Assembly (NCBI GenBank): GCA_005765155.1
Contig: VCCP01000004.1
Coordinates: 4,030,001 to 4,094,000, forward strand
Source of the DNA: Zelopaecilomyces penicillatus
Lineage: Eukaryota; Ascomycota; Sordariomycetes; Hypocreales; Pseudodiploosporaceae
Reading direction: 5' to 3'
DNA: 64,000 nt
Shown here: positions 34,001 through 46,055 of the stretch, piece after piece
Layout of the letters: every line of letters begins with the position of its first letter
Position numbering within the stretch: position 1 is the stretch's first letter
Position numbers and translations under genes: made by a program
Notes under the pieces: generated by a model
What the model saw: the letters and a program-made list of their open reading frames with translations, nothing else
Database searches by the model: none
Told to the model about the DNA's origin: nothing

Positions 34001-37000
34001 CTACACATCGATATCTTGGCTTTGAGGACCCATGCCCTGCATGCTCTCAATATCGCCTATTGTATCGTTGAATACTCCGGCAATTTTTCCAAGTACCTTC
34101 ATGCGATTCCACTCATTCCGGCTGTGCCAGATTTCGTCCATCATCTCCCGGTTGACTTGCTCCAGCTGTTCAATCGTGCAGCCCGAAGTGCCCTCCGTCA
34201 CTTCAATCAGGAAGTTCTCCACAGCGCCTTCCACAGATAATGGCTGGGATGCAGATGAGCCTGAGTTGCGAATGGAACTTCGATCGTCAGGGTTTGCATC
34301 ATTGGAAGGACCTGAATCCTGCAGTCGAGAAGCCCCAGAACTAACGTGTCCATGAGAGTGAGAGTGAGACGATGGTGGACTATGACTAAGATTTGAGCCT
34401 GTAGTCAGATTGCCACGCGCCAAACCTTGTGCTTGTGAGTGCGGCCACGCGTCATCACTTGGTGTGATCTGGCTTGCAACTAGTAGCGTATCTGGCATCT
34501 CAGCATCGTTATCAACATCACCAGGTCTTTGCCCCTCGTGTGTTCCATTTGTCAGCTGTGTGCTCCAGTCGGAAGACCGGTGAGTGGAAGGGTCTGAAGT
34601 TTTCGTTGTAGAAGCTTCATTGATGACGTCGGAAGGAGACACGCCAGGGGGTAGCGACATTATCGCTGATCTCTGGGATATTTGTGTCATTCCTGCTACG
34701 CCCTGAACGGGAGCATCCTGAGACTTTGGTGGGGGTCCCATGGCGGAGATTTGAGAGAGTCCCTGCGTTTCTTCGTAGATGCCGCTCATTTGGATATCGC
34801 CACCATCATGGAAAGGATTTGATGAACCATTACCAAAAGGGTGCGCACCATTTCCATTGGATAACGGGCTTCGAACCTGGAATCTGGCCATGGTACGAGA
34901 TCCAGGCACAGTCTCGCCCAGTGTCAGCGGCCCCTGGGAATCGCTGTCGTTACCACCGCCCAGGTCAGACTGAACTCTATTCAGAATCGATTGCATCGCC
35001 TTGCGCTTCCGTTCCTTCTCTGCAACTTGCCGTGCTCGATGCTGCTGCCGCTCATACAAGCCATCCCAACCGACGTGCGAAGTGCTGTTTTCGATACTAG
35101 CCACATCAACCTCGACGTTGCTCAGGAGCTCATTTGCCTTGAGTGTACGTTCCTTGTCCCCAATGTTCTTGGCATCCTTTGCGAGAGCCTTAATGTCGAA
35201 AAGGAAGTCCTTGGGGCGAGCATAAAAGCCATTGGACAAACGTTCTTCAATTGTCGTTGTTTCGAGATTGTAGTAGCACTTGCCGGTTGCTGTGTCTCTC
35301 AAGACATCATTTCCGTGCTTGTCCTTTACAATCTCATATGGTCTGTTTTCCCCTTCTGCAAGATCAGGACGTACATGGTTTGGATCTGATTCAGCAAACA
35401 AGTAGTCAATCTGGCTCTGCTGGATAACAGGTTGCCTGAATTTCTTGTATCTCCGATTAATCTGATCCATGATCGGCTGCAACTGAATCTTCAGACCATT
35501 AAGTAGCTGGTGGTCCCTTTGTTTCACAGCCTTCATCTCAACCTTTGTCGGAGGTTTAGGATCGGGTTTGGGAGCTATTGGAAGCTCCTCCAAAACCCTT
35601 TTCTTCCGGTTCTCTGGATCGGGAAATTCTGCAGGCTTCTTCTTGACGTATTCAAGGGTCTTGGAAAAGTACTCCATGCGGTTTGCCTATTTTCCGAATG
35701 TTAGCTTTCACGTTTAAACTTCACACGAGTGTAGACAGTATTACTCTTTGTGGTCTTCTTATCTCCATAAGATTCTTCCGTGAGTATCCAAAAAGTTCGC
35801 GAATCATGTCAGAAGAGAGTTCATTCTTTTCACACTCCGCTGTAGCTAGGAGAAGCACAGGGTCTGTCGGGGGGATTGACTTCAACATGGTTTGAAAAGT
35901 AATCAAAGCAACCGTTCCAGTCAAAGTCGCATACCAGGCATCAATATTGGGTATATAAATAACACTGGGTTTGTGTCGCCTGACCTCGGTAAACAAGCCC
36001 ACAATGACTTGTTCCATAGACTATCTCAACGTTAGCCATAGAAATCACTCAATAGGCAGAAAGGGTTACATGACTTACTCTTCCGTCACCCAGTAGACTT
36101 GGCAAGTCAAAGTTTTGTATATGCAGGCCTTCAAAATGGTGAAGGATTGCGGACGCAACATATCCTTGGCCCATACCGTGAGCACCAGTAATCAAGTACC
36201 TCGGCCGGAAGATTCGATTGCGCTCAAACTCCTGCTGAAGGACTTCGCGACCAAACCCATGGTCTGCATCGTCAAACTGCTCATACATGGCCTCTTCCAG
36301 AGCAGTGATCTTCTTTCTTCGTGGAAGGAGTTCATCAAGACCTCGTTTGGCATCGCCGAGCTGGTCCCGCAGCAGCGGTGCGACGGAGGCAGGCAACGGG
36401 CGCGCCCCAGACGTGGCTGAGCGCTCTGAAGAGGGTATCAGCTTCTTGATGGAAATCATAAAGTCGGAAGCGTGAACGGAGATCTTGTCTGGATTTACCA
36501 GCAGTTTCTCCTTTGCTGAATAAATCTGTGGATACGTTCGCTGGATTGAGTTGAGCGCGGCTTCAGTGCATAGGGCTCTCAAGTCGGCACCACCGTATCC
36601 CTTCGTGTTCTCGGCCAGTGACATCTTGAACTCATCAGACAAACCCCAATCGTTGGTATGGATATCAAGAATTGAGCGTCGTCCATCAATATCCGGCAAG
36701 GGGAAATAAAACTCTCTATCGAACCGGCCAGGCCGTCGAAGCGCTGGGTCGATGTTGTCCGGACGATTCGTTGCGCCAATAACAATAACTTGTCCACGGC
36801 CATCCATGCCATCCATCAGAGCTAGCAGAGTAGAGACGATGGAAGCATGAATCTGCTCCTGCTTACTTGATCTGACTGGCGCTAAACCATCAATCTCGTC
36901 AAAGAAAATGATACTTGGCTGCGTCCTCCTAGCCTCTTCAAACAGCAGCCGAAGCTGCTTCTCTGCTTCACCCACCCATTTGCTAAGAGCGTCTGCACCT

Positions 37001-37060
37001 TTGCGCATGTAGAATGAGATCTTTTGCCCACCTGAGCCGACAGAGTTCGCCAGAGCGCGT

Positions 37061-37092
<32 letters not shown>

Positions 37093-38985
37093 GTGGAACA
37101 AAACACCTCGAGGAGGCGTGACATGGAACTTGGTAAAAAGCTCAGGGTAGAGCAGCGGGAGCTGTACCATCTCCTTGAGCTGGTCGATGTGGCCTTGTAG
37201 GCCTCCAACTTTGCTGAAGTCCACATTGAGGTCCACGCCCAGAGGGTCAGCGTCTGCCAATGCTTTCCGATCCTTGATCTTGCCAACATTGGGTGTTGCT
37301 CCATCTGCACCCAAAGCACCATGAGCCCCGGGCAATAGACCACCAGCAGCGCCTGCAGAGGTCGGGGTCATACCCACGTTCCCTGCAGCAGCGGATCTGT
37401 GCATCATTTCGTCATCGCTGCTATCAGAATCAACGCCGCCAGCCGCACCAGTACCCCATGGACCGGCAAGCAGTGAACCTACTCCTCCACCTCCACCAAA
37501 TGGACCAAATGTGGTGTTGAGGTTTCGATCCCATCCAGGAGCCCCACCGCCTCGGCGTCGATTACGGGCAGGTGTTGGTGCTGCCTCTTCAGCCTCTTCC
37601 TCAATATTGGCGGATGTCAAGGGCGGCATGTAATAATTCACAACTCTGTTTTTCGAGCGCCGGGACTTTTCCTGGTAAGCTATTGGAGATTGCGTCCTGG
37701 CTGCTCGGCGACGAGGCCGGGAAGACTGTCTCAACTCGCGAGCCTCTTCATTCAATTCGTCCATGTCAAAGTCGGGCTCCTCATCAACGGAGGAGTTTCT
37801 GCGGCGCGAGCTACGGCCAGAACGAGCCGCTGACCTGTTTTGTCTCCCTCTAGGAGTGGGGCTATCCATATCATGGTCTTTATTCTTGCCCTTTTCAGGA
37901 CCCGATGTTGCTGCCTCATCAGAATCATCCCCAGGCTCGAAATCGCTGCTCTGTTCTGAAGATTTTTTAAGGCCAGATTTGACCGTCAGGCGACGAGACC
38001 TTCTGTTTGAGTTGGGTTCACCATCTTCATCAGCCGCAACTTCGGGTCCAGTTTCAGCTTCGACAGACGCGGTAACGCCAGTTCGAGCACTTCGCGTCCT
38101 ACGAGTGGCGGGTACGTCATCGTCGTCCTCATCCTCCGATACGGGTGCTAGCTGAGGGTCTTCGGTCTGCTGCCCTGTGACCACTACGTCTTCATGAGCA
38201 GCGTCTGGCATATCATTGTCGGCCTCCTCTTTCTTCGGTGGCGTAATTATATCCTGGGATAGCTCATCTTCTTCGTCTGCATCAGCGTGGCCGACAATAC
38301 TACTCTCCTGTGTAGCCTCTTCTATTGGTTCTGGTGCCATTTTGAGCCCCTTCATGGCCCGCGATGCTCTTGAACGGGCTAATGCCTCGGGACTCTTGCT
38401 TTTCGAGCTCCGGGTTACGACGGCATGTCGACCAGAAGTAGAGAGTTCGACAAGATCATCGGCATCTTCCGTGGTAGCGCGTGTTGATCGGCGCGTTCCT
38501 TGGGACAGTGTGGTTCTGGAGACTCTGAGTTTGACAACCTTTCGGCTTGGTCTAACCGGTTCCTCGTCTTCCGCATCCTCAGCATCCTCAGCATCTTCTG
38601 CCCCATCTAACTTGCCCTTCTCTTCTTCCTTTTCCCCCTCTTCCTCATCATCTTCACTGCTTTCCTTGTAATTCTGTCGAGCGGTGGCTGCTTTTCTAGC
38701 CCTACGGCCTGCCGCGTTAACTGGTGCGTCTTCATCTTCGGAACCGTCCTCGGATGCATCCTCAGCAAAGGAGTCTTCCTGGCTATCGGAAAGCTCGTTG
38801 TCGTCCTCCTCTATGTCAGATCCCCCATAGCGGTTAATTCTCTTACGGCCAGATCGGGAAGGTCTTGTTGATTGGGATTTCCGGGACTTTCTCGGTTGGG
38901 CCTCGCTGGGATCAAAATTCTCATCCTCCGAGTCGGACTTGTTGGGGTCGAAATCCTCCAGGGCTCTCTTTCGTTTGCTAACCAT
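34001..38985 (-). CDS. AAA-ATPase with bromodomain region, Yta7/Abo1/ATAD2 family
   Basis: Exons 38985-36079, 36020-35745 and 35686-34001 join to 1622 aa. It acts in the nucleus on chromatin, handling histone H3-H4. The first 430 residues are low-complexity, with long Asp/Glu and Arg/Ser runs (EDAEDAEDAEDEE) and nuclear-localisation clusters. The first AAA module follows: Walker A GPPGTGKT near residue 631, Walker B IIFFDEIDG, sensor and Arg-finger segment RPGRFDREFYFPLPD. The second AAA module is degenerate: ITGAHGMGQGY lacks the Walker A Lys, and the Walker B position reads SVIYIPNIDAW. The divergent bromodomain region lies in the third exon, around HQLLNGLKIQLQPIMDQI, followed by a disordered tail. 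An inactive second ring is normal for the family. Confidence 0.93.
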
Positions 38986-41111
38986 CTTGAATAGCAGCCT
39001 AGCTTTCGTACGCTGGAGCGATGATGGGCGGTTTGACTAAGGATGAAGAAATCAAATCCTTTCTAACAGCTCTGTGCAAGAAGGTGAATCAGTGTCAAGT
39101 CACAAACATTGAATTGAGGTCAACACCATGTGTGCATGTCCCCTAGCCGTCAGAAACTAGCGTGCCGCATTGCGCACCACAAAAGATATGGGAAGTGGGT
39201 GTCGCGCGTGAACTTCACTTACATTGGAGCCTGGTGATGCTGGGCCAAGGACCAGGGCCAAAAGATAATGATGCAGGTTTGCACGGTGCGCGCACAATGG
39301 GATGGCACACCAGACGCAACAGCTAGCCGTCCGTAAGAAAGGGAAAGTAAAAATTAAGTAAATAAAAAGAGGTCAAGTGAAGCGCGGACACGTCGTTTTC
39401 CGGACGGCTGCGCGAAACGGTCGGCGCGTCAGCGGTAGGCGTCGAAATCGACCGCAGCGACGGGTTTCCAATAGATGCTGTCACGGTAGCACTCGGACGA
39501 AAATGCTGCGCGTCGTCGCGGGTTGCAATCGTGAGAGGTGAGCGGCTGGAGCCCACTCGCTCCTCACGTGCAGCGTGCAGTAGCCTAGCCTGCGTGATAG
39601 GAGGTGGCCCGAGCTCTTTTTTTTATATACTGATTGAACCCACTAATTACAGCCAACCAACCAACCAAACAACCACCCCCTAGGCCGCTATAACGGTGCC
39701 AACGCCGCCAAAATGACGATTTGCACCCAAGCGCATTTAAGCTTGCATTTCTAATACCAGACAATATCATCTCCAACACGCGTTGAAATCAATCAAATTA
39801 CCGTGACAGTAACTTACCTTCAATCTAGTTATAATCTTATCAAAACGTAACATAATATCCCTAAACTATTCAAAAATGCAAAACCAATCGCAATTGTCGC
39901 CCAACCGCCGGACGAAATTGAGATATCAGTTGCATCTTTGCGTTCAAACAACTGACCCAAAAAAAAAAAGCCATCGGTTCAGGTTTCCCCAGATCGTCGG
40001 ATCTCATGCCGGCATCGAAAACCCGATGCGGCTCAATACTTTTAGTTTCTCATATAGGGCTGAGTTGCTGACTGAGCTTTTCGTCCCACCGCCGCCTCAC
40101 CACAGGATTCTTGTTCTGTATAGTTGGTGCCTTGGTGCCTGATATGGATGCTGGATTCATTTCGGCAACGAACAATCAAAGTTGCCGAGATGACTCAGCC
40201 GGTGATAGACGTACCCATATATCTAGGACTTCGCGATTGGTTGCGTCCATCCAGCTGGCAGCCTCTTGTCGATCAACAAGTAGTAGCATCATGACCATTG
40301 GATTCTAGACTCGGTAGTTTATACGCCACAGGTCATTATCTTCATAATCACCGCACCAGCGCTACGTGATGACTCCAACTGCCGTCGCTTGTTGTCAGAC
40401 GCGGCGCATGATGGACCAAACCTCCCAAACCTCCCAAACCTCGGCTATCTCAGACCTAAGCTTGCACCATGGCAAGACTCTCCCAACATGAACATCTCTG
40501 GCTCTGTTATGGCCGCCTTGGACTCTCTCCTCTTCATTAATCTGCTGCCTTGGCCACGGCCGTTCACGTAATAATGGCCCAGCTTGAAGAGGCAGATGCA
40601 GTGTAGATACCTCGTCATGGATAGGCCGTGATTGGCCTTTTGACTCAATAAACCATGCATGTTTTACCCACTACCTGGTCCGTCAACCCTCAGCACATCC
40701 GCTAGTCGCATGGTACGGCTGACCGTCTCGCATTCCTGCGTCCACAGTCCAGCCCAACCCAAACCCAGGCCGGGATAGTAATAATATTGATAGACCACCT
40801 GTTGTCCTCCAGATTCAATACATAAACTGAACATCCCGTGTCTCATTGTTTCCAGTGCTTTCTGATTCTCCCTTCATCCGCCGCTACGATACTCAGAGAG
40901 ATCTCCTCGTGGGACCTCGTCTTTCATCATCGTTTCCCTGCTCGTCTCGCACCTGGAGTGCTGAGTATATTCTGCTGTCTTGACGGCACATACTTGGTAT
41001 TCTTGAACATATACTTTCATTGAGCCTGGTCTCATTCTACACAGACGACATACGTATATTCATCTCATCACCGCACATTCAAACAAACACACCCCTTACG
41101 CTACGTCAATC
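38986..41111. other. Intergenic, 2.1 kb, divergent promoters
   Basis: This lies between the Yta7-like gene and the small 105-aa gene. A GC-rich block rich in CGTCG and GCGC words spans about 39380-39570; the rest is AT-rich with small tandem words (AACC near 39655, CCCAAACCT near 40420). No open frame here carries a recognisable domain. Confidence 0.55.
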
Positions 41112-41511
41112 ATGGGTCGTTTTTCGAGGACGTCCACTCCAACTACCCTGAAGCTGGCTGCTCTGAACACCGAGTCAAGCCCTGTAGATGCCACTTCGGC
41201 ATCTCCCGACTCTCCCTCACTCTTCTCATCCAAGGTAATTACGGCACCTATGTCACTGAACTGTACATACTCGAGACATCTCTTACCACAACAACTCTAA
41301 CATGAATTGGACACAGAGAACGGGATCATGCTCCACTGACAGCTCTGGCCCAGAGCCATTCTCGCCAACGCTTCGAAGGACTCCCACGAGCTGGATTAAA
41401 CCGTCGCCGACCGTCAATGTCCACACAACATGTGGTCGCCATTCTGACCAGCTCCTCTTCCACGGCCCGTCTCTTTCGGGGCTTGCACGCACTCTCTTTA
41501 AGAAATCATAA
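41112..41511 (+). CDS. Small conserved-looking hypothetical protein (105 aa)
   Basis: Exons 41112-41234 and 41317-41511 join to 105 aa. The intron has a CAAG|GTAATT donor and ACAG acceptor, and its removal joins two Ser/Thr/Pro-rich open frames (SPSLFSSK + RTGSCSTDSSGPEPF) in phase 0. The C-terminal half is less simple (TSWIKPSPTVNVHTTCG, LLFHGPSLSGLARTLFKKS) and looks like a short folded or binding motif with a basic end. There is no signal peptide or membrane helix. I do not recognise the family. The intron and codon-like composition make it more likely a gene than a chance frame. A CT-rich leader precedes the ATG. Confidence 0.6.
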
Positions 41512-42009
41512 AGCAAATAACATCTAATGGAATGGGTCGATCACTTAGTAGAGTGCTGGTGTAACTCGCGTTGCTGGCTGGAACGGCGGTATGATGTAGT
41601 GTAGGTTGTGGTGCTGGTTCACGATTTTTTATAATAACGACGACACGAATAAACATTATTATATTTGATATATCTTTCTTATTGCTCTGTGTGTGTATTC
41701 TTCACTGTATATTTTAAATCGCCTCTGAATTAATTTCGCTAAACTTCTCCATGCCCATCCTGTAGACATGGCGGTGTCATGTCTCATAAAGCGAAGCTTC
41801 CAGATTTGCTTTCCTTATAGGACGTTCAAGGCCGCTAAGCCACCATAATCACTACCCACTACTTTAACTAGAGTGAAAATACTGACTGGCAATTGATTAA
41901 TCTTACCACGAGCTTTGCTTGCCCTTAGAGGCACTGCTCTCAGTATGTATCAGCAATTTCCAGCAATGGCTAGAAATATCTAGTAGTTCTAGTTTGATGT
42001 TCTAGTGCC
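41512..42009. other. Intergenic
   Basis: About 500 AT-rich bases after the small gene. Nothing recognisable. Confidence 0.55.
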
Positions 42010-42922
42010 TTTGTATAAAACTTCGTCTGTTCTTTGTTTCTTGGGATGAAGGCATAATGTCCGTCGAATGGCTTGTCATCGTCTTCTTCATCTTGCAAGT
42101 AGTTATCGTACGTCGTTGCCGCTCGAATATCCTTCTTTGGGTCTTCCAGATGAATTTTTTCTTTCTGGTTTTAGTAGCCGTAATGGGCTGCCATGGCCCG
42201 TAGGTATATTCAACGTCTGGTGACTCATTGTGACAAGCGATTGCATCTTCAATCGCTCCTTGAGGGCGTCAGCCCGACGGCGTCTTTTGGTCATTGCGAC
42301 ATCCGCATCACTCGATTCTTCGAACGATCCTCTCCTCCGCTTTGTCTATGGCGCCTTGTCTTCAGCCAGACTAGGCTTTGAGATAAAAAGTTCTAGGGAA
42401 CTTGATTCGTCGTCTAGAACTTGTGGTTCCTGTAGTTCTTGCTCGGGCTTAATAGTTTCGCCTTCCCAGGGTAATCATTGCATTTTGTTTTCCTGGATGT
42501 CGATCAAAGCAAAGTTCGGCGTTGTTTTCAAGGTGTCCCACCATGCCGTATTACCCTTGAATGCTTTGCAATTTTTTCGCCCAAAGATGGCATACAGCAG
42601 GATTGTATGTGCCATTTTTTGAACCTTTTTGGTGACTTTACCATGCTGTTGCTCCGAGGTGCCATCTTGGCGTGTTTCGATGACCTTGAAGGTCTCTGGA
42701 ATTTTTTCTCTTAACAAAACGGCTTTGGAAAGTGGTTTGGGTGCGGTGCCGTTGATGCTGGTGATGATGATGAAATGTGAGAACGGAGTGAGGTTTTGGA
42801 ATGGGTGCACCTTCAGATACTGGTTTGAATGTGCATGTGGGGCATGCGTGGGCCTGGATTTTAGATTCGTCTGGTTCTCCTTTCGGTTTCCTTTTTATGA
42901 TAGAATCACTGCTAATTTCTAA
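42010..42922 (-). pseudogene. Decayed coding relic of unknown family
   Basis: On the minus strand, coding-like text is spread over more than one frame. A 111-codon open piece (42810-42475) contains AHTILLYAIFGRKNCKAF. It is followed by an acidic and then basic segment (EGETIKPEQELQEPQ, later MTKRRRRADALKERLK) interrupted by an in-frame stop near 42343. After a frame change near 42150 comes DEEDDDKPFDGHYAF to about 42010. The composition (acidic-basic, Lys/Arg runs) suggests a nuclear or element-encoded protein. I do not recognise it. The surrounding AT-rich DNA to 43300 fits a decaying insertion. It could also be a live gene with introns that I failed to place. Confidence 0.45.
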
Positions 42923-43342
42923 AAAATTCTTCGAGTTTTAAAAAGTCAGCCGCTCGGCTCCTTTTCTGCCAGTTTACTAGCACTAGGGCTGCGTTTTCTC
43001 CTCTCAGAGGTCTTTCCTTCTTGAAAAATGGAGCCGCATCCAGTTTATTAATATGACTTTAATAGGCCTCGGTTCAGTAAAGAAAGGCTTTAACATAGCT
43101 ATAAACTTTCCGGGAAATATTAGCCTTATATAAATGTGAAAGAGTTACGAGTTAATGTATTTCCCTAGTTGTCTTTCTCTTATATTATAGAAACCTTTCT
43201 AATAGATTAAGAGGCCTAGTTTATAAGCCAATAACAGCGACTCTACGAATTTCAACAATAGCAACAGTTGCCACCTGTAACAGCACAACCACTCACAACG
43301 TCAATAGTAGGTCACGGGGCACGTCTAGCAATCTCTTGCCAG
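42923..43342. other. AT-rich spacer
   Basis: About 420 AT-rich bases with many TA steps and no open frame of note, next to the decayed relic. It may be remains of a mutated repeat, but no partner copy is in the window. Confidence 0.45.
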
Positions 43343-45081
43343 TTATGACACACGGCTTCCGTCTTCCAAGCAGCCATTCTCGTCATTCTTTGGATCAGGA
43401 TATGTTGCTTTATCCGTCGCAGCATACGTTTTAGAAAATCGATCAAGGAGGCTCCTGATCCACAATTGCATATCGATGCTGGCAAGTTCATATGCTATTC
43501 TCAGGGAATATCCAAGGCGGTATGGTCCCAATGGACCTTTGCCCACAGACTCAACAGAACGAAGAATGTTTTGCACCAGCTCCTTCTGCGAATTCTCAAA
43601 GTCATGTGGCCACTGACACTGAAGTAGTAGCTCTTGCAAGATAAGCATACTTGCCCAGTATGCCATGAACATTGATCCAATCCACGGAAGTTTGTGCTCC
43701 AGTACCCAAGCAAAGGGTGAAGTAGGGTCTTGTGAAGGAACTTCGTGGGGCATAAACTGTAGTTTCACAAAGTCCTGGTACCACATCTCAAAGCGTAGAT
43801 GAAGCTTCGAGGCCCTCTTTGACAAATCCGCTATCCTGCCCTGGTCTACTTTCATCCCTGAAAGATGGGCTTGTCGGATGGGGTATCCCCACCACAAGAC
43901 TTCTGGTAATTCGGCAAGACATTCAAAGAAGTCATCCATAACCTCGATAGTAGAGTTCAGCACTTCAGGGGGGTGTATGAGATGCCGTCCACGGTCACGG
44001 ATTATGGGTTTCCATTCTGGCCGTGACAAGAAAGAGTGGTCGCTTGTCGGGTGAAATAGATGGCTCATGATCTAGATAAACGATTTTTGTCAGTCAATTA
44101 TAGACTTCTATGAGCTTGAGAACTCATCGTCAATTCCTTGATTATAAAGTTACATTGCACATGTTATGGCATGTGAGTGTCGCACAGACTGTCTTCACAC
44201 TTCCACGGCGTAGTTGTCGTAGAAGTGTGCAGTTGTAGAATATCTGATTCCCAGAGAGAACGCAAAGACCGAAAAATAAGAGTTATGCATACCAGTATAC
44301 CTCGAAATGAGATTATGACGGCTGCATCGTGACCTTCAGCATGCGCATCAGGGCCTCGCTGCGCCATCAAAACACCGATTCCTTTGGCATGCTGTAGCCA
44401 AGTGTCTGGTGAGGTTGTACCAGCAAATAACTGGTGCTTCAAAGTCAGCCAGGGGCGTCACTTCTTGAATAGGGCTTAAAGTAATACCTCGAAAACACAC
44501 AACAGGATAGAAGAGCACAGTGTCTCTGTAGACTTCCATTTCGTAGGATGCTGTAGCGCAGTTTGTAGAGACTGTAGCGACCGCCCATATAATGTCCGGC
44601 TCTGTGCAATCAAGCTGTCATCCGACGACTCCTTTCCGATCAAGTGCATGGCCAGCGAGCAAACGGCACCATCCAATGCTGCAGTGGTACCGAGTGTGTC
44701 CACCCTGAGACAATGGAAAAACCCAAGATATCCAGATACCTCATTCCTGCCAAGACTCGCCTGCGCTATGTCCATCATGGTACCGACATACTGGGCTCTG
44801 TTTGGTGAGAGCTGTGCTACCATGGAGAGTGTAGGCGGTGCGTCATTGGGTTCTACGCCGTGAGAGCGTGAACTTCCCGACCCGACACTGGAGTACCGTG
44901 CTACGCGAGTGCCTTTGCTTTGGATCTGATGTTTGACAGATACAAACTTGATGGACTTCTCGTAGCCCGGACACTCAACGCCATACTTGATGCACTTTGT
45001 ACATTGTGGCTTTTCCTCATCACACTTGACTCGCCTCTTCCTGCAGAGCTGGCAACCGTTGCTTCGCGGAACACCCACCAT
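43343..45081 (-). CDS. Zn2Cys6 transcription factor (second regulator)
   Basis: Exons 45081-44488, 44436-44293 and 44071-43343 join to 488 aa. The zinc cluster is at the very N-terminus: Cys 10, 13, 20, 27, 30 and 37 (C-x2-C-x6-C-x6-C-x2-C-x6-C) with RKRRVK. The body, from about residue 90, resembles the fungal_trans_2 type of repressor/activator region (MVAQLSPNRAQYVGTMM, FFHCLRVDTLGTTAALDGAV, LMAQRGPDAH, the R-G-I-L segment, and a C-terminal helical half). The second intron is 221 bases, longer than usual. Its acceptor CTAG|ATC at 44072 was chosen because it continues the family sequence (RGIL-IMSHLF). The target is unknown; the nearest gene (an AAA ATPase) is divergent. Confidence 0.88.
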
Positions 45082-46055
45082 GACGGTCCTTTAACCGAAT
45101 GAGCTTTTCCCAAACAGAATTTCACAAGGCCTGTGTTTTTATTTTCTCCCCTAGCTGCAATCCTCTTTGGTTAGCGGAATTGGTTGCACATGATGATGGG
45201 AGGGCTTCGTACATGCAGACGGGTTACGACATCCAATAGCAAGCCGGGTGAACCGTGAAACCAGCCAACTGGGTGCTCGCATGCACGATTGGCGCTAGGA
45301 AAAGCCAGTCGAAATCATCAATTCACTCACATTCTACCTTATTGCATGAGCTGCATGAGGTATGAGTTCTCTTTTGGTGTGTTTTGCGCAGAAGTAAAGT
45401 GAGAACCAGACATGTACGTTGACCTTGATGCAGTGGGTTGGGAAAGTGCTCAGAATACCATTGGCGTTGGAATTAGAAGTAAACACGCTGACTAACTTCC
45501 TTGGTCCAAAACTAACGTATGATAATTAACCATTTTTTCTCATAAATCTGGGAATATCTACATAATTCAATGAAGATGCTAAACATGGGCCAGGCTCTGC
45601 TGTGCTAGGCCGCGATACAGGCAGACACCCGCCCAAAATCAAGTGCTTCTTCCCAGGAAACCACCCACTACCTAGGTAACCTGAGCTTCCTATTTTGTCT
45701 ATCACAACACCCCTGTTCATCTCAATGAAACACTCTGTTCGCATAATTACTGTTGCCAATTTATCACTGTCGGACCGACAATGCATTCAACCTTGTAGAT
45801 TACGTCCTCAAACCAGGCAACTACTAATTAACCTACATCTAATACACGCAGAGTCAATAAGACAGAGCTTGCACTAGGCAACTACATTTACATACATACA
45901 TACATTGCAATAGAGGCGATACTAATAGAGATAGAAGTTAAAGATGTATAAATGCGTTGCGTCTTTCAATTGTCTCCTCTTAGCTATAGAACATTGCAAG
46001 CACCTATTCTTTTATTCACCGTGTTTGGATACATTCCTCTACTAAATTTTACATC
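45082..46055. promoter_or_regulatory. Divergent region between regulator and AAA ATPase genes
   Basis: About 970 bases between divergent starts. It contains a short CATA repeat near 45890-45905. An 86-codon open frame on the minus strand (45786-45526) has no domain and is taken as chance. Confidence 0.5.

Noticed and set aside
37763..38671. Long Ser-rich open frames antisense to the Yta7-like gene
   Set aside because: They mirror the Asp/Glu-rich coding sequence on the other strand and show no domain.
45526..45786. 86-codon open frame in the divergent region
   Set aside because: No domain, no splice continuation, and located in promoter-like DNA.
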